Positions 17,020-25,669 of a stretch of 64,000 nucleotides of DNA are shown here, piece by piece. A program made the translations under genes and the position numbers. Source of the stretch: Ruegeria sp. HKCCA6707 (GTDB lineage Bacteria > Pseudomonadota > Alphaproteobacteria > Rhodobacterales > Rhodobacteraceae); assembly GCF_013033515.1 (NCBI RefSeq), contig NZ_WQEG01000005.1, positions 335,345 to 399,344 of the forward strand, written 5' to 3'. The stretch's first letter is position 1, and each line of letters opens with the position of its first letter. The notes beneath the pieces are model-generated. The model had not been told where the DNA came from. It was given only the letters and a program-made list of their open reading frames with translations, and did no database searches.

Positions 17020-18372
17020 ATGTCCCATCAAGAAACAAGATTGTCCGGAAGTCGGCCGACTTCAGGAGCAAAAGACGTTGCTGAGGATTATTTCAACGCC
17101 GCGATGCGCGCGTTCAACATATATCGGGGCGATCCCGTCGAGCTCGCTGACCAGGCGATCGAAGCCGCACCGGATTTCGCCATGCCGTATATTCTAAAAG
17201 CCTATCTGTTCGGGTTGGCAACCGAGCCTGAAGCAGCCATTGAGGCGCGCACCATATTGGCGACGGTGCGCCCTCTTGCGAGATCTGACCTGGAGAGATC
17301 TCATGTTTCGGCGCTGGACGCGCTTCTGTCGAACAATTGGACAGAGGCTGCCGTCAGGCTGGACCGCCATAACATGGAATTTCCACATGACATCCTGGGT
17401 CTGCAAGCTGGTCACCTGATGGACTTTTACCGTGCCAATGCGCGCGACATGCGTGATCGGATCGCCCGGGTTCTACCAAAGTGGTCCGAGGATCAACCGG
17501 GGTATTCCATCTTGCTTGGTATGTATTCGTTTGGACTGGAAGAGACCGGAGATTATGCCCGCGCTGAAGCCTTTGGTCGCGAAGCAGTCGAACGCGATCC
17601 CTTGGACTGCTGGGCGCAGCATGCCGTCGCGCATGTTCTGGAAATGCAAGGTCGTGCTGAAGACGGCATCGCTTGGATGGCATCTCGGGAGCCTCATTGG
17701 TCGGGTAACGACAACTTCTTCAAAGTCCATAACTGGTGGCACAAGGCGCTGTATCACCTCGACCTTGGCCAAGCCGACGAGGCGATCAACCTGTATGATG
17801 CGCGTATAAGAGACGGGAAAAGCGAAGTCGCATTGGATCTGGTCGATGCTTCGGCTTTGCTGTGGCGCTTGCATCTGGAAGATCACGACATTTCAGACCG
17901 ATGGTCAGATGTCGCGGCCTGTTGGGACAACCACGCTGACGGCAAACTGTACCCATTTAATGATTGGCATGCAGCTATGGCCTATCTCGGCTCTGGCCGC
18001 GATGACGAAGTTTATCGGATCCTCGATCAGTATCGCAATTCACCCGCCGGTGGTGATGAGACATCGCGTTGGGCCGCTGCAACAGGACTGCCTCTGATCG
18101 AAGGGTTCCGGGCGTTCTGGGAGGGTCGTTACGCGGACGCGACCGAAGCGCTCCATGGTGCGCGGTTTATCGCAAACTCTTTCGGTGGCAGTCACGCGCA
18201 GCGCGATATCATCGATTGGACGTTGACCGAAGCCGCAGTGCGTTCAGGCAATCGAAATGCGGCTGAGGCCCTGGCAAACGAGCGGCTGGCAGTAAAGCCG
18301 CATAGCCCCATCAACAAGCGCTTCTTGGGTCGCGCCGGAGAGCAACCAAACAACGCCGTTGCCGTCGCTTGA
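17020..18372 (+). CDS. Tetratricopeptide-repeat protein, TTC38-like
   Basis: A 450-residue soluble helical protein made of TPR-like repeats (for example YARAEAFGREAVERDPLDCW, AQHAVAHVLEMQGR and the KALYHLDLGQADEAINLYDA stretch). The HAVAHVLEMQGR and NWWHKALYHLD segments are typical of the TTC38 family, whose biochemical role is unknown. The ATG at 17020 follows GGAGA at a good distance; longer in-frame starts cross the regulator gene and are unlikely. It is divergent from the winged-helix/TPR regulator, which shares repeats of the same type, and may act with it. A GNAT gene follows after 73 bases. Confidence 0.85.
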   Translation: MSHQETRLSGSRPTSGAKDVAEDYFNAAMRAFNIYRGDPVELADQAIEAAPDFAMPYILKAYLFGLATEPEAAIEARTILATVRPLARSDLERSHVSALDALLSNNWTEAAVRLDRHNMEFPHDILGLQAGHLMDFYRANARDMRDRIARVLPKWSEDQPGYSILLGMYSFGLEETGDYARAEAFGREAVERDPLDCWAQHAVAHVLEMQGRAEDGIAWMASREPHWSGNDNFFKVHNWWHKALYHLDLGQADEAINLYDARIRDGKSEVALDLVDASALLWRLHLEDHDISDRWSDVAACWDNHADGKLYPFNDWHAAMAYLGSGRDDEVYRILDQYRNSPAGGDETSRWAAATGLPLIEGFRAFWEGRYADATEALHGARFIANSFGGSHAQRDIIDWTLTEAAVRSGNRNAAEALANERLAVKPHSPINKRFLGRAGEQPNNAVAVA

Positions 18373-18445
18373 TTGCCACGGCCGGAAAGAAACTTACGCT
18401 GGCGCGACACGTTCGCGTCAGACAATCTGATTGGAAGGACAAACA

Positions 18446-18991
18446 ATGAGAATTGATATCCGCCATGTAGAAGCACAAGATGTTTCGGACATCAAAGGCA
18501 TTCTAACTGATGAATCAGTGATGCTGGGCACGATGCGATTGCCACATGTTGCAAACGCCAATGTCGAAGCGCGCATCAAGTCGGGACCAGGTGATTACAA
18601 ACTGGTGGCAGAAGTTGATGGATGCGTTGTTGGCATCTGCTTTATGTCGACTGAACCGAACGTACCGCGCCACAACCACGTGGGCCAAATTGACCTGCTA
18701 GCAGTGCGCGAAGATTTCCAAGGCAACGGAATAGCCAAAGCGCTGCTGGGTGCAATGCTGGATTTGTGTGATAACTGGTTGCAGCTTGAGCGAACTGGTC
18801 TTTTGGTCTGGTCGGACAACACCCACGCCTTGGAACTTTATGAGGCGTTTGGGTTCGAGAAAGAAGGCGTAATTCGCAGATACGCACGTCGTCCGGGCGG
18901 GTATGCCGACGCTGTCATGATGGGTCGATTGTCGGATCGAGTATCGGCTGCAAGTGTGCGTAAAAGCAATCACGTGGTGCACACGCCGTGA
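18446..18991 (+). CDS. GNAT-family N-acetyltransferase
   Basis: A 181-residue Gcn5-related acetyltransferase. The acetyl-CoA-binding motif is visible as IDLLAVREDFQGNGIAKALLGAM around residues 81-105 (Q/R-x-x-G-x-A form QGNGIA), followed by the C-terminal LYEAFGFEKEGVIRRYARRPG motif common in amino-group acetyltransferases such as RimI/AaaT relatives. The ATG at 18446 follows GGAAGGA. It may be co-transcribed with the TPR gene upstream. The acetylated substrate is unknown. Confidence 0.9.
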   Translation: MRIDIRHVEAQDVSDIKGILTDESVMLGTMRLPHVANANVEARIKSGPGDYKLVAEVDGCVVGICFMSTEPNVPRHNHVGQIDLLAVREDFQGNGIAKALLGAMLDLCDNWLQLERTGLLVWSDNTHALELYEAFGFEKEGVIRRYARRPGGYADAVMMGRLSDRVSAASVRKSNHVVHTP

Positions 18992-19119
18992 AGGTCCTCC
19001 TACCAAGCAAACCCAACGCATCGAAGTAAGCCACCCCTTCGCCACCCAAAGGTTAACAAGAGACCCGAGACCCTGTAGGTTTATTTCGAAAACGTAGCGG
19101 CTATTGGAGCGGATTCAGA

Positions 19120-20031
19120 ATGGCGCGACAGTTCCCTTTCGAAGCTGACAAGACCTTTCTCGTTTATGCCGGCACTGGCACCGACCTGATATTCAATCAT
19201 GGTGTTGAGTTGCCCGGTTTCGCGTCGTTTCCATTGCTGGAAAAACCCGGTACCAGGGCGATATTGGCCAGTCAGATGCAGGCTCTTGTCGATCTCGCCG
19301 GTGAAATGCGCGTCGGGTGCATCCTCGACGCGCCCACATGGATGGCAAACGCCGACCGGTCAGCACCTTTGGGGTACGACGCCGAACGGCTTGTTGAAGT
19401 AAACAAAGATGCGGTCAGTCTAATGGAAGACGTACGCCAAGCTGCCGCGCGCGATGATGTACTGGTGTCGGCTTGTATTGGCCCGCGCTATGATCCTTAC
19501 GCAGACGTACCACCGGTATCCATCGAAGACGCACGGCAATACCACGCCGCTCAAATGCACAGCCTGAAAGACACCAGCGTAGACCTGGTCACCGCATATA
19601 CATTCAACCGGCCAAGCGAAGCAGCGGGATGCATCCTCGCCGCCCGAGACGCCGACCTGCCGATCATCATGTCTTTGGTTGTCGAAACAGACGGATGCCT
19701 TGCAGACGGTACCAAACTTGTGGACGGTATTGATCAGATCGACGCGGCAACCGACGCGTCTGCGCTGTTTTTTATGGTCAACTGCGCTCATCCGACCCAC
19801 TTCGCCGGAGCGCTTGGCAACCACCCCCGACTTAGAGGTCTGGTGGCAAATGCTTCGAGTTGCTCGCATGCGGAACTTGACGAAGCCGATGAGTTGGACG
19901 AAGGCGATCCAATTGAACTTGGGAAACAAATTGCCGCGATTGCGCAGCAGAACCCGTCGATACATATTTTTGGAGGGTGCTGTGGCACCGACATGCGTCA
20001 CCTGAAATCGATGGCAAGCGAATTGGTGTAG
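19120..20031 (+). CDS. Homocysteine S-methyltransferase family protein
   Basis: A 303-residue TIM-barrel protein of the MmuM/BHMT family. The zinc-binding cysteines are visible as VNCAHP (about residue 225) and the C-terminal GGCCGTD (about residue 287). The family transfers a methyl group from S-methylmethionine, betaine or a similar donor to homocysteine. The typical N-terminal DGGxGTxL motif is modified here to LVYAGTGTDLIFNHG, so it is a divergent member and its donor cannot be assigned. It stands alone on the plus strand, 128 bases after the GNAT gene, with a hairpin just downstream. Confidence 0.85.
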   Translation: MARQFPFEADKTFLVYAGTGTDLIFNHGVELPGFASFPLLEKPGTRAILASQMQALVDLAGEMRVGCILDAPTWMANADRSAPLGYDAERLVEVNKDAVSLMEDVRQAAARDDVLVSACIGPRYDPYADVPPVSIEDARQYHAAQMHSLKDTSVDLVTAYTFNRPSEAAGCILAARDADLPIIMSLVVETDGCLADGTKLVDGIDQIDAATDASALFFMVNCAHPTHFAGALGNHPRLRGLVANASSCSHAELDEADELDEGDPIELGKQIAAIAQQNPSIHIFGGCCGTDMRHLKSMASELV

Positions 20032-20043
20032 CCAACTTGGTTC

Positions 20044-20067
20044 GATCTTAGCGTTAGCGCTGAGATC
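20044..20067 (+). terminator. Hairpin after the homocysteine-methyltransferase-like gene
   Basis: GATCTTAGCG and CGCTGAGATC form a 10-bp stem (one T-G wobble) with a 4-base loop, 13 bases after the stop codon. No T-run follows, so it is a weak terminator candidate. The position between convergent units supports a transcript-end role. Confidence 0.45.
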
Positions 20068-20274
20068 TGACGTGATGCCGTGCCTCGCTTCCACAACCTG
20101 TTTGTGCGGCTCCTTACCGCCGCTCATCTTCAAGATACAGTGTTTTTTGGCAGTACCTGAATGCAGCCATCCGCCGAGCATTCGCAACAAATGCTAGGCC
20201 GAAGCTTTGATATGCTCACAGCAATGCAAAAAGACGGACCCAGAGCCCGCCTTCGCCTCAAGCATCGCGAGCAC

Positions 20275-20595
20275 TTAAGTCAGCGCGGCGATGTTCTTGA
20301 GGCCGAGTTCATAGGTCTTGCCGAGCATACGATCAATGAAGAGACCGAAAATCCGGAAGACTGGATTGAAACCCATGTCCGAGGTCACGGTCCATGTCAC
20401 GCAAGCGCCGTTGCCGGTCGCTATGGCTTCGATGGTTTGCACCGGTTTGCCCATCGCACCTAGATCGATGAGGTGCGTGACCCGCGTCGCGGTAACATCG
20501 GTCACAGTCTGGGTGCCTTTGCCCTCCTTTCCTTCGAAACGGAAGCCGGAACCAACACCTTCGGTAGGACCAAAGGGCGTGATTTTCAGGTTAAG
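20275..20595 (-). pseudogene. 5'-truncated SRPBCC (polyketide cyclase/START-like) gene
   Basis: The minus-strand frame is open for 107 codons and reads LKITPFGPTEGVGSGFRFEG, then GTQTVTDVTATRVTHLIDLG and MGFNPVFRIFGLFIDRMLG, the C-terminal two thirds of a SRPBCC-fold lipid/hydrophobic-ligand-binding protein. There is no start codon with a ribosome-binding site before a TAA at 20596-20598, and the expected N-terminal beta-strand region (about 50 residues) is absent. I read it as a gene that lost its 5' end, possibly when the adjacent operon was inserted or rearranged. Confidence 0.65.
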
Positions 20596-20609
20596 TTAGT
20601 GAGGGCGCG

Positions 20610-21149
20610 TCAGAGACGAGGAACCTCGCTGTCGGTATCGGTCAATTGCAATAGCCCTGCTCGATCCGACAGAACCGTCATCGCCGCGCTGTGAAGGTCA
20701 TCTGTTGCCGCCGCACATGCGTCTGCTACCAGTCGGACAGTGCGCCCGTCGTCATTCGCCTCGATGGCAGTTCCTAGAACACAGCAATCCGTAGCGACGC
20801 CGCACATAACCAGTTCGGCGTTCGGTGGCACCAGCGGTGAGGCTTCGTACCATTTGGCGAAGCGGTGGCTGGCCACAGACGGGCTTCCGTACCAGCGCTG
20901 GTCAAGCTCCCAAAGTGGTCGACTTTGAGGGTCCAACGCAAACTTATGCTTGGCGTAGTAGGACCGCCAACTTCCGTCAGGGTCACGCGGCGGCACAAAG
21001 CGGGTGAACAGCACGCGATCGCCAAAGGCATCTACCAGACGCACAACTTTCGCGGCGCAGTCTTCATAGCCCGGCACGAACCAGGGGCTTTCCGGGTTGC
21101 CGAACGCGGGTTGCATGTCGATCACAAGAAGCCACGGGTTTGCGGTCAT
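20610..21149 (-). CDS. Isochorismatase-family cysteine hydrolase
   Basis: A 179-residue cysteine hydrolase. The N-terminal Asp is D11 (WLLVIDMQPAF) and the nucleophile is Cys123 in GVATDCCVLGTAIEA, the usual GVxTxxCVxxTA motif. The catalytic Lys position is not clear: the region reads ASHRFAKWYEASPL, with K99 displaced from the usual K-x-x-x-S-A-F. The family includes nicotinamidases, N-carbamoylsarcosine amidases and ureidoacrylate amidases, so a C-N bond hydrolysis is likely. It is the last gene of the GntR/ADP-ribosylglycohydrolase operon, overlapping the glycosidase stop as ATGA. Confidence 0.88.
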   Translation of the reverse strand: MTANPWLLVIDMQPAFGNPESPWFVPGYEDCAAKVVRLVDAFGDRVLFTRFVPPRDPDGSWRSYYAKHKFALDPQSRPLWELDQRWYGSPSVASHRFAKWYEASPLVPPNAELVMCGVATDCCVLGTAIEANDDGRTVRLVADACAAATDDLHSAAMTVLSDRAGLLQLTDTDSEVPRL

Positions 21150-22963
21150 CGACTTACCTCCAAAGAGCTCCAGAAGTCCCCGAACGCGCCCTGAAAAAGG
21201 GATAACGCCGGAAGAAGTGCGCCCCAGGTGTAGAAACTATCCGTGTCCACCTGATCGTTGATCTGCCCGTCCACAGCGCTGTAGTTTTCACCGCACTTTC
21301 GGTCGACCCAGTGTGTGTTGAACATGTCCAGGCTCTTTTCGGCCAACGCTCTGGCCTCGTCCAGCCGTTCGTATCGTATAAGCCCTTGATGCACCCAGAA
21401 ATTCAAAGGTGCCCAAACCCGCCCACGCCAATACGTGTTGTCTTTGTACGCCGGTTGGTCGCGCGGCGCAGAAGGCAATGCATACGTCCCGCCGAACTTG
21501 GTATCGGGCCGAAGATATTTTACTAGGAGCGCTTCGACCTGATCTTCTCGCGCAGCACCAGCTACCATTGGAAAGAAAGACGTAGGTGCCAAAGCCTCGA
21601 CGAATCTTCCACTGGTCAGGCGATTGGCGAATACCGAGCGGTTGTCGTCCCAAAGAAACTCTTTGATCTGAGCCTTGTGCCGCGCTGTCCGGTCAGACAA
21701 CTCGGTAAAGTCTTCAGAGTGGCACAACAACTCCGCCATCGCCGCCAAAACTTCACCGTCGAGTGCCAGAAGGGAATTGAGCCCGACGTCGGCCGATTGC
21801 ATAAGCCCTGTCTCAGGATCGAACTCTGCTTCGTCATGAACCGCCATGTTGTCCATCGCCGACTCGTTTCTGGCGGCCAGCTTGGTGCCTTTGTAAAGCC
21901 CGTCGCCTGGGCCTTTACTGGTGCCATAGGCAACCAATCCGGTATCCGCCAGCGCCCGATTGCGCCACCACCACCGATGGTTGGCCATGAGTTTCGGATA
22001 GGCCCATTTCAGAAACGCAAGGTCGCCTGTTGCCCGATAGATCGCCCAGATCACGTAAGACGCCATTGGCAGCTGTGAGCGATCCAGCCAGGCGTCATTG
22101 CCGGTCACGAGACAGGGGAAGTTACCCGCTTCGGTCTGATGGGCAAAGACGGCTTCGACGTTTTCTCGTGATTTCGATGGATCGAGCAGCGACCACAAGA
22201 GCCCATGGAACAGGATATCGTTCAACCAAACGCCGAACCCACCGAACTTTCTTGCACTCCAGTTGCGTGTGAGCGCTGTGTAGGGGCGTTTGTTCACCGG
22301 ATCGAAGACATGGTTCCAGGCGAGGACATCGTGGACGGCCTGCAAAGCGCTTTCTACCTTCGGAGACGGGGCCGACTTTACGCGCTCAGATTCACCAATG
22401 TCGAGTTTGATCGACATCTCAGGCGTCTCGTCCAGATTGAAACGCAGGGCCAGAAATCTGCCTTTGGTGCTGCGGGACCCCAAATAGAAATACCCGTTGG
22501 TTTCAAGCTCGTCGATCAACCCAGCGGCATCGTCATGGGCGGTGACCAATAGTGGGCGATGTTTGCATTCGGCGCTAAAGGCGCTGCCTTCCATCGTGAT
22601 CGCACCCGTCTCAGGGTCGAAATCAACGGCCGCACCTGACGGGGCGCTCAGACACAGGCAAACCCAATACCGCAGGCCCCATTCCCCGTTCGAGCGGCAG
22701 ATCCAGGACAAATCCAAAGCATCGCCATACCTGTCGCAGGTCCAGTCAAGTTCTGTATCTTCGAACGAGGTAGTGAACTCGATCAGCCCATTACGGATAC
22801 CGCGATGCCCGTATCGAATTTGATCACTCGGAGGAAGGTCTGTGGCGGATTCGGCCCGATCGGAATACAGCACCGTTGTCAGCTGCAGCCCGGTTTCGAG
22901 ATGAAAAAACTCTGCCGGACGCTCGGCCGTCCATGTTCCCCAGCCAAAGGCATCACCGATCAT
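21146..22963 (-). CDS. GH63-like glycoside hydrolase
   Basis: A 605-residue protein whose C-terminal two thirds form an (alpha/alpha)6 barrel of the GH63/MGH type. Landmarks are GFGVWLNDILFHGLLW, GNDAWLDRSQLPMASYVIWA, DNTYWRGRVWAPLNFWVHQG and CGENYSAVDG near the end, where Glu at about residue 559 fits the general base of the family. Family members hydrolyse alpha-glucosides, trehalose-like sugars or mannosylglycerate/glucosylglycerate with inversion. It has no signal peptide, so it acts on an imported compound. I chose ATG 22963 because it overlaps the ATPase stop as ATGA; a start at 23002 would read further into that gene. Confidence 0.82.
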   Translation of the reverse strand: MIGDAFGWGTWTAERPAEFFHLETGLQLTTVLYSDRAESATDLPPSDQIRYGHRGIRNGLIEFTTSFEDTELDWTCDRYGDALDLSWICRSNGEWGLRYWVCLCLSAPSGAAVDFDPETGAITMEGSAFSAECKHRPLLVTAHDDAAGLIDELETNGYFYLGSRSTKGRFLALRFNLDETPEMSIKLDIGESERVKSAPSPKVESALQAVHDVLAWNHVFDPVNKRPYTALTRNWSARKFGGFGVWLNDILFHGLLWSLLDPSKSRENVEAVFAHQTEAGNFPCLVTGNDAWLDRSQLPMASYVIWAIYRATGDLAFLKWAYPKLMANHRWWWRNRALADTGLVAYGTSKGPGDGLYKGTKLAARNESAMDNMAVHDEAEFDPETGLMQSADVGLNSLLALDGEVLAAMAELLCHSEDFTELSDRTARHKAQIKEFLWDDNRSVFANRLTSGRFVEALAPTSFFPMVAGAAREDQVEALLVKYLRPDTKFGGTYALPSAPRDQPAYKDNTYWRGRVWAPLNFWVHQGLIRYERLDEARALAEKSLDMFNTHWVDRKCGENYSAVDGQINDQVDTDSFYTWGALLPALSLFQGAFGDFWSSLEVSR

Positions 22964-24015
22964 GGCTCGCTTCCGATTGGCGTCAGCTGCGCGGTTTTCC
23001 ATGTCAGCCAGACCGGGGAACCATCCTCAGCATGTGGCATATCCCGATCAAGCGCGATGGCCTTCATTCGACGTCCGTCGCTCAACTCGACGACACAGGT
23101 CGTCATCGCGCCAGCAAACACTCGTTGCACCATCTGGGCCTGAAGGCTGCCGATACCGTCGCCATTAGGTTTCTCCTGGGCAAGCGACAGGTTTTCGGGC
23201 CGGATTGCAAAGGATTGAGCCGTCTCGGACCCTTCCGGTAAAGCGATCAGGGACCCATCAGTCAGTCGCAGGCCACCGCCTTCGCGGGTGCCGTCAAAGA
23301 CATTGGCCTCCCCCAGGAATTCGGCGGCAAAAGTGCTTGCCGGGCGATCATAAACGTCGCGGGGCGGGCCTGCCTGCACCATCCGACCATCCTTCAGAAT
23401 GCCGATCTTGTCAGCAAGCGTCAGCGCCTCGTCCTGATCGTGGGTGACGAAGATCGTCGTGATACCGATCTCGCGCTGGATGCGTTTCAACTCGATCTGC
23501 ATGTCGACGCGAAGCGCCTTGTCCAGCGCAGAAAGTGGCTCGTCCAACAGCAATACCCGCGGATTGGTTACGAAGGCGCGGGCAAGGGCCACACGCTGCC
23601 TCTGACCACCCGAAAGCTCGCTGGGCTTGCGATGCGCCAGATCCGAAAGCCGTACAAGCTCCAGCGCTTCGCCAACGCGCCTGGTCTCTTCCGAGGCGCC
23701 AACCCTTCGAACGCGCAGCCCAAAACCGATGTTGTCAGCCACGGTCATGTTGGGAAAAAGCGCATAGCTTTGAAACATCATGCCGATGTCGCGTTTTTCA
23801 ACAGGGACGCGATCCACTTTCTCGCCACCGATCCGAATATGCCCGCTATCCGACAGGATAAAACCGGCGATGGTGCGCAGAAGCGTGGTTTTCCCGCTGC
23901 CAGAAGGGCCCAGCAGCGCGAAGAACCCACCATCTGGGAAGTCCATCGACACGTTGTCGAGCGCTTTCATCGGGCCAAAAGACTTTGTGACGTTCTCCAC
24001 GACAACCTCGGCCAT
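22960..24015 (-). CDS. Polyamine/opine-type ABC transporter ATPase (PotA-like)
   Basis: A 351-residue ATPase with a C-terminal TOBE domain. It shows Walker A (GPSGSGKTT), the signature LSGGQRQRVALARAF, Walker B (LLLDEPLSALD) and the H-loop TIFVTHDQDEAL. Length and regulatory domain match the PotA/FbpC group. It starts with ATG at 24015 overlapping the permease stop as TGATG. With the two permeases and the binding protein it forms an importer that feeds the enzymes encoded in the same operon. Confidence 0.92.
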   Translation of the reverse strand: MAEVVVENVTKSFGPMKALDNVSMDFPDGGFFALLGPSGSGKTTLLRTIAGFILSDSGHIRIGGEKVDRVPVEKRDIGMMFQSYALFPNMTVADNIGFGLRVRRVGASEETRRVGEALELVRLSDLAHRKPSELSGGQRQRVALARAFVTNPRVLLLDEPLSALDKALRVDMQIELKRIQREIGITTIFVTHDQDEALTLADKIGILKDGRMVQAGPPRDVYDRPASTFAAEFLGEANVFDGTREGGGLRLTDGSLIALPEGSETAQSFAIRPENLSLAQEKPNGDGIGSLQAQMVQRVFAGAMTTCVVELSDGRRMKAIALDRDMPHAEDGSPVWLTWKTAQLTPIGSEP

Positions 24016-24785
24016 CAGCGGTCTCCTCCGAAGTTCGAAAATCGGGCCGCCAGCAGCATGATCGCCATGGAGATGACTATGATGATGGTCGAAACGGCGT
24101 TGATCTCGGGTGTGAAACCCTTGCGAATAGAAGTGTAAATCAGCACAGGTAGCGTCGCGTCGCCGGGCTCGGACAGGAAATAGGACACGACAAACTGGTC
24201 AAAGCTGACGGCGAAGGCAAAGAGACCACCGGCAATGATGCCCGGCAGAATCCAGGGCACGGTGACGCGCATGGTGACTGTCCAGGACGACGCCCCAAGG
24301 GATCGCGCAGCTTCCTCCAACGTTGGATCGAATGTTGCCAACCGAGCAGAAACCACCACGATTACGTAGGGCAACGCCAGGGCCACATGGCCGATCAGCA
24401 CCGAGGGCGTGCCACGCCCCAGCCCGATGCCGAAGAAGAAGATCAGCATTGCCGTCCCCGTAATCAGCCAGGGGATCGCTATGGGTGGGAACAAAAGAAC
24501 CTGTAACACCCGTTTGCCCGGAAAGCTGTAGCGGAACAGTGCGATCGAGGCGGCCGTGCCCAGCGTCGTCGCGATCACCGTAGTGGCGATGGCGATCAGC
24601 ACCGAACGGATGGCGGCTGTCTTGATCGCGTCGTTGCTTGCCAAAGCTTCGTACCAATCCAGAGAAAACTTGAACGGCAGTTGATAGAATTGGGATTCGT
24701 TGAAAGACATCATCGCCATGATGAGGATCGGTGCGTACAGAAAGACTAGGATCAGAACCAGCCAGATGCATCCCAAAACACCCAT
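24015..24785 (-). CDS. PotC-like ABC permease
   Basis: A 256-residue inner-membrane permease with six hydrophobic segments. The family coupling motif is visible as LEEAARSLGASSWTVTMRVTVPWILPGIIAG. The start is ATG 24785, overlapping the PotB-like stop as TGATG; much longer in-frame starts upstream read through the neighbouring gene in the wrong frame. It pairs with the PotB-like subunit. Confidence 0.92.
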   Translation of the reverse strand: MGVLGCIWLVLILVFLYAPILIMAMMSFNESQFYQLPFKFSLDWYEALASNDAIKTAAIRSVLIAIATTVIATTLGTAASIALFRYSFPGKRVLQVLLFPPIAIPWLITGTAMLIFFFGIGLGRGTPSVLIGHVALALPYVIVVVSARLATFDPTLEEAARSLGASSWTVTMRVTVPWILPGIIAGGLFAFAVSFDQFVVSYFLSEPGDATLPVLIYTSIRKGFTPEINAVSTIIIVISMAIMLLAARFSNFGGDR

Positions 24786-25648
24786 CACGTGCGTGCATTC
24801 CGCAAGATCGGGCTTGAAAGCGCAAGGATCACCAGCACCACAGCAAGCAGTATGAAGGAAAGTGCCGCGCCCAGGGGCCAGTTGAATACGGCTGTGAACT
24901 GATCCTCGATCACGGTGCCATAGTAAGTACCGAAGCGCCCTCCGAGAATGCGGGGTTCCATGAACGAGCCCACAACGGGTACGAAGATCAGCACCGCGCC
25001 CGCCAAAAGGCCGGGCATCGACAGGGGCAGAATGATCCGCCACAGGATCGTCAGGCGTTTGGCACCCATCGACCGCGCGGCCTCGATCAACGAATTGTCG
25101 ATGGCCTGCAGCGCCAGATAGGAGGTCAGGATCACATAGGGCAAATAGCTGTGCACCAACCCGATCACCACTGCCGTGGGCGTGAACATCAGGCCCAGAC
25201 GAATGTCAAAAGGCAGCACCCAGTTTACCGCCAGTTCCAAAACGCCGTTGCCACGCAGCACGATTGCCCAGGAAAAGATCCGCACCAGCGAATTCGACCA
25301 GAAAGGCAAGATGATCAAAAGGAAAAGCGCCTCGCGCGAGCGGCCCTGGATCACCTTTGCCAACACCAATGCGCAAGGAAAGCCAAGCAGGACACAGATA
25401 ACCGTGACCGTCAGGCCCAGCTTGATCGACTTCCACAAAAGCGAGGCATAGGTGCCGGTTTCGAAAAACGCTCTGTAGTTCTCGGACGTGTAGTACCAGT
25501 CAGCCTCAGGTCCAAAGGGAACGTCCGACAGAAAGCTGAAATAGAGCATGGCCGCAAGTGGCAGAAAGATCGCCACCGTCAGCCACAGATAGGCAGGGGT
25601 CAAAAGGCCCGCCGCGCGCCGCGTATCCTGTGAAAGAATGTTTGCCAC
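24785..25648 (-). CDS. PotB-like ABC permease
   Basis: A 287-residue permease of the spermidine/putrescine class with six hydrophobic segments. The coupling loop reads LIEAARSMGAKRLTILWRII, and SYLPYVILTSYLALQAID precedes it, typical of PotB. It follows the binding-protein gene by 21 bases with GGAGG in the gap. It forms the importer channel with the PotC-like protein. Confidence 0.92.
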   Translation of the reverse strand: MANILSQDTRRAAGLLTPAYLWLTVAIFLPLAAMLYFSFLSDVPFGPEADWYYTSENYRAFFETGTYASLLWKSIKLGLTVTVICVLLGFPCALVLAKVIQGRSREALFLLIILPFWSNSLVRIFSWAIVLRGNGVLELAVNWVLPFDIRLGLMFTPTAVVIGLVHSYLPYVILTSYLALQAIDNSLIEAARSMGAKRLTILWRIILPLSMPGLLAGAVLIFVPVVGSFMEPRILGGRFGTYYGTVIEDQFTAVFNWPLGAALSFILLAVVLVILALSSPILRNART

Positions 25649-25669
25649 GGGCAGGCCTCCTGTCAGGTC

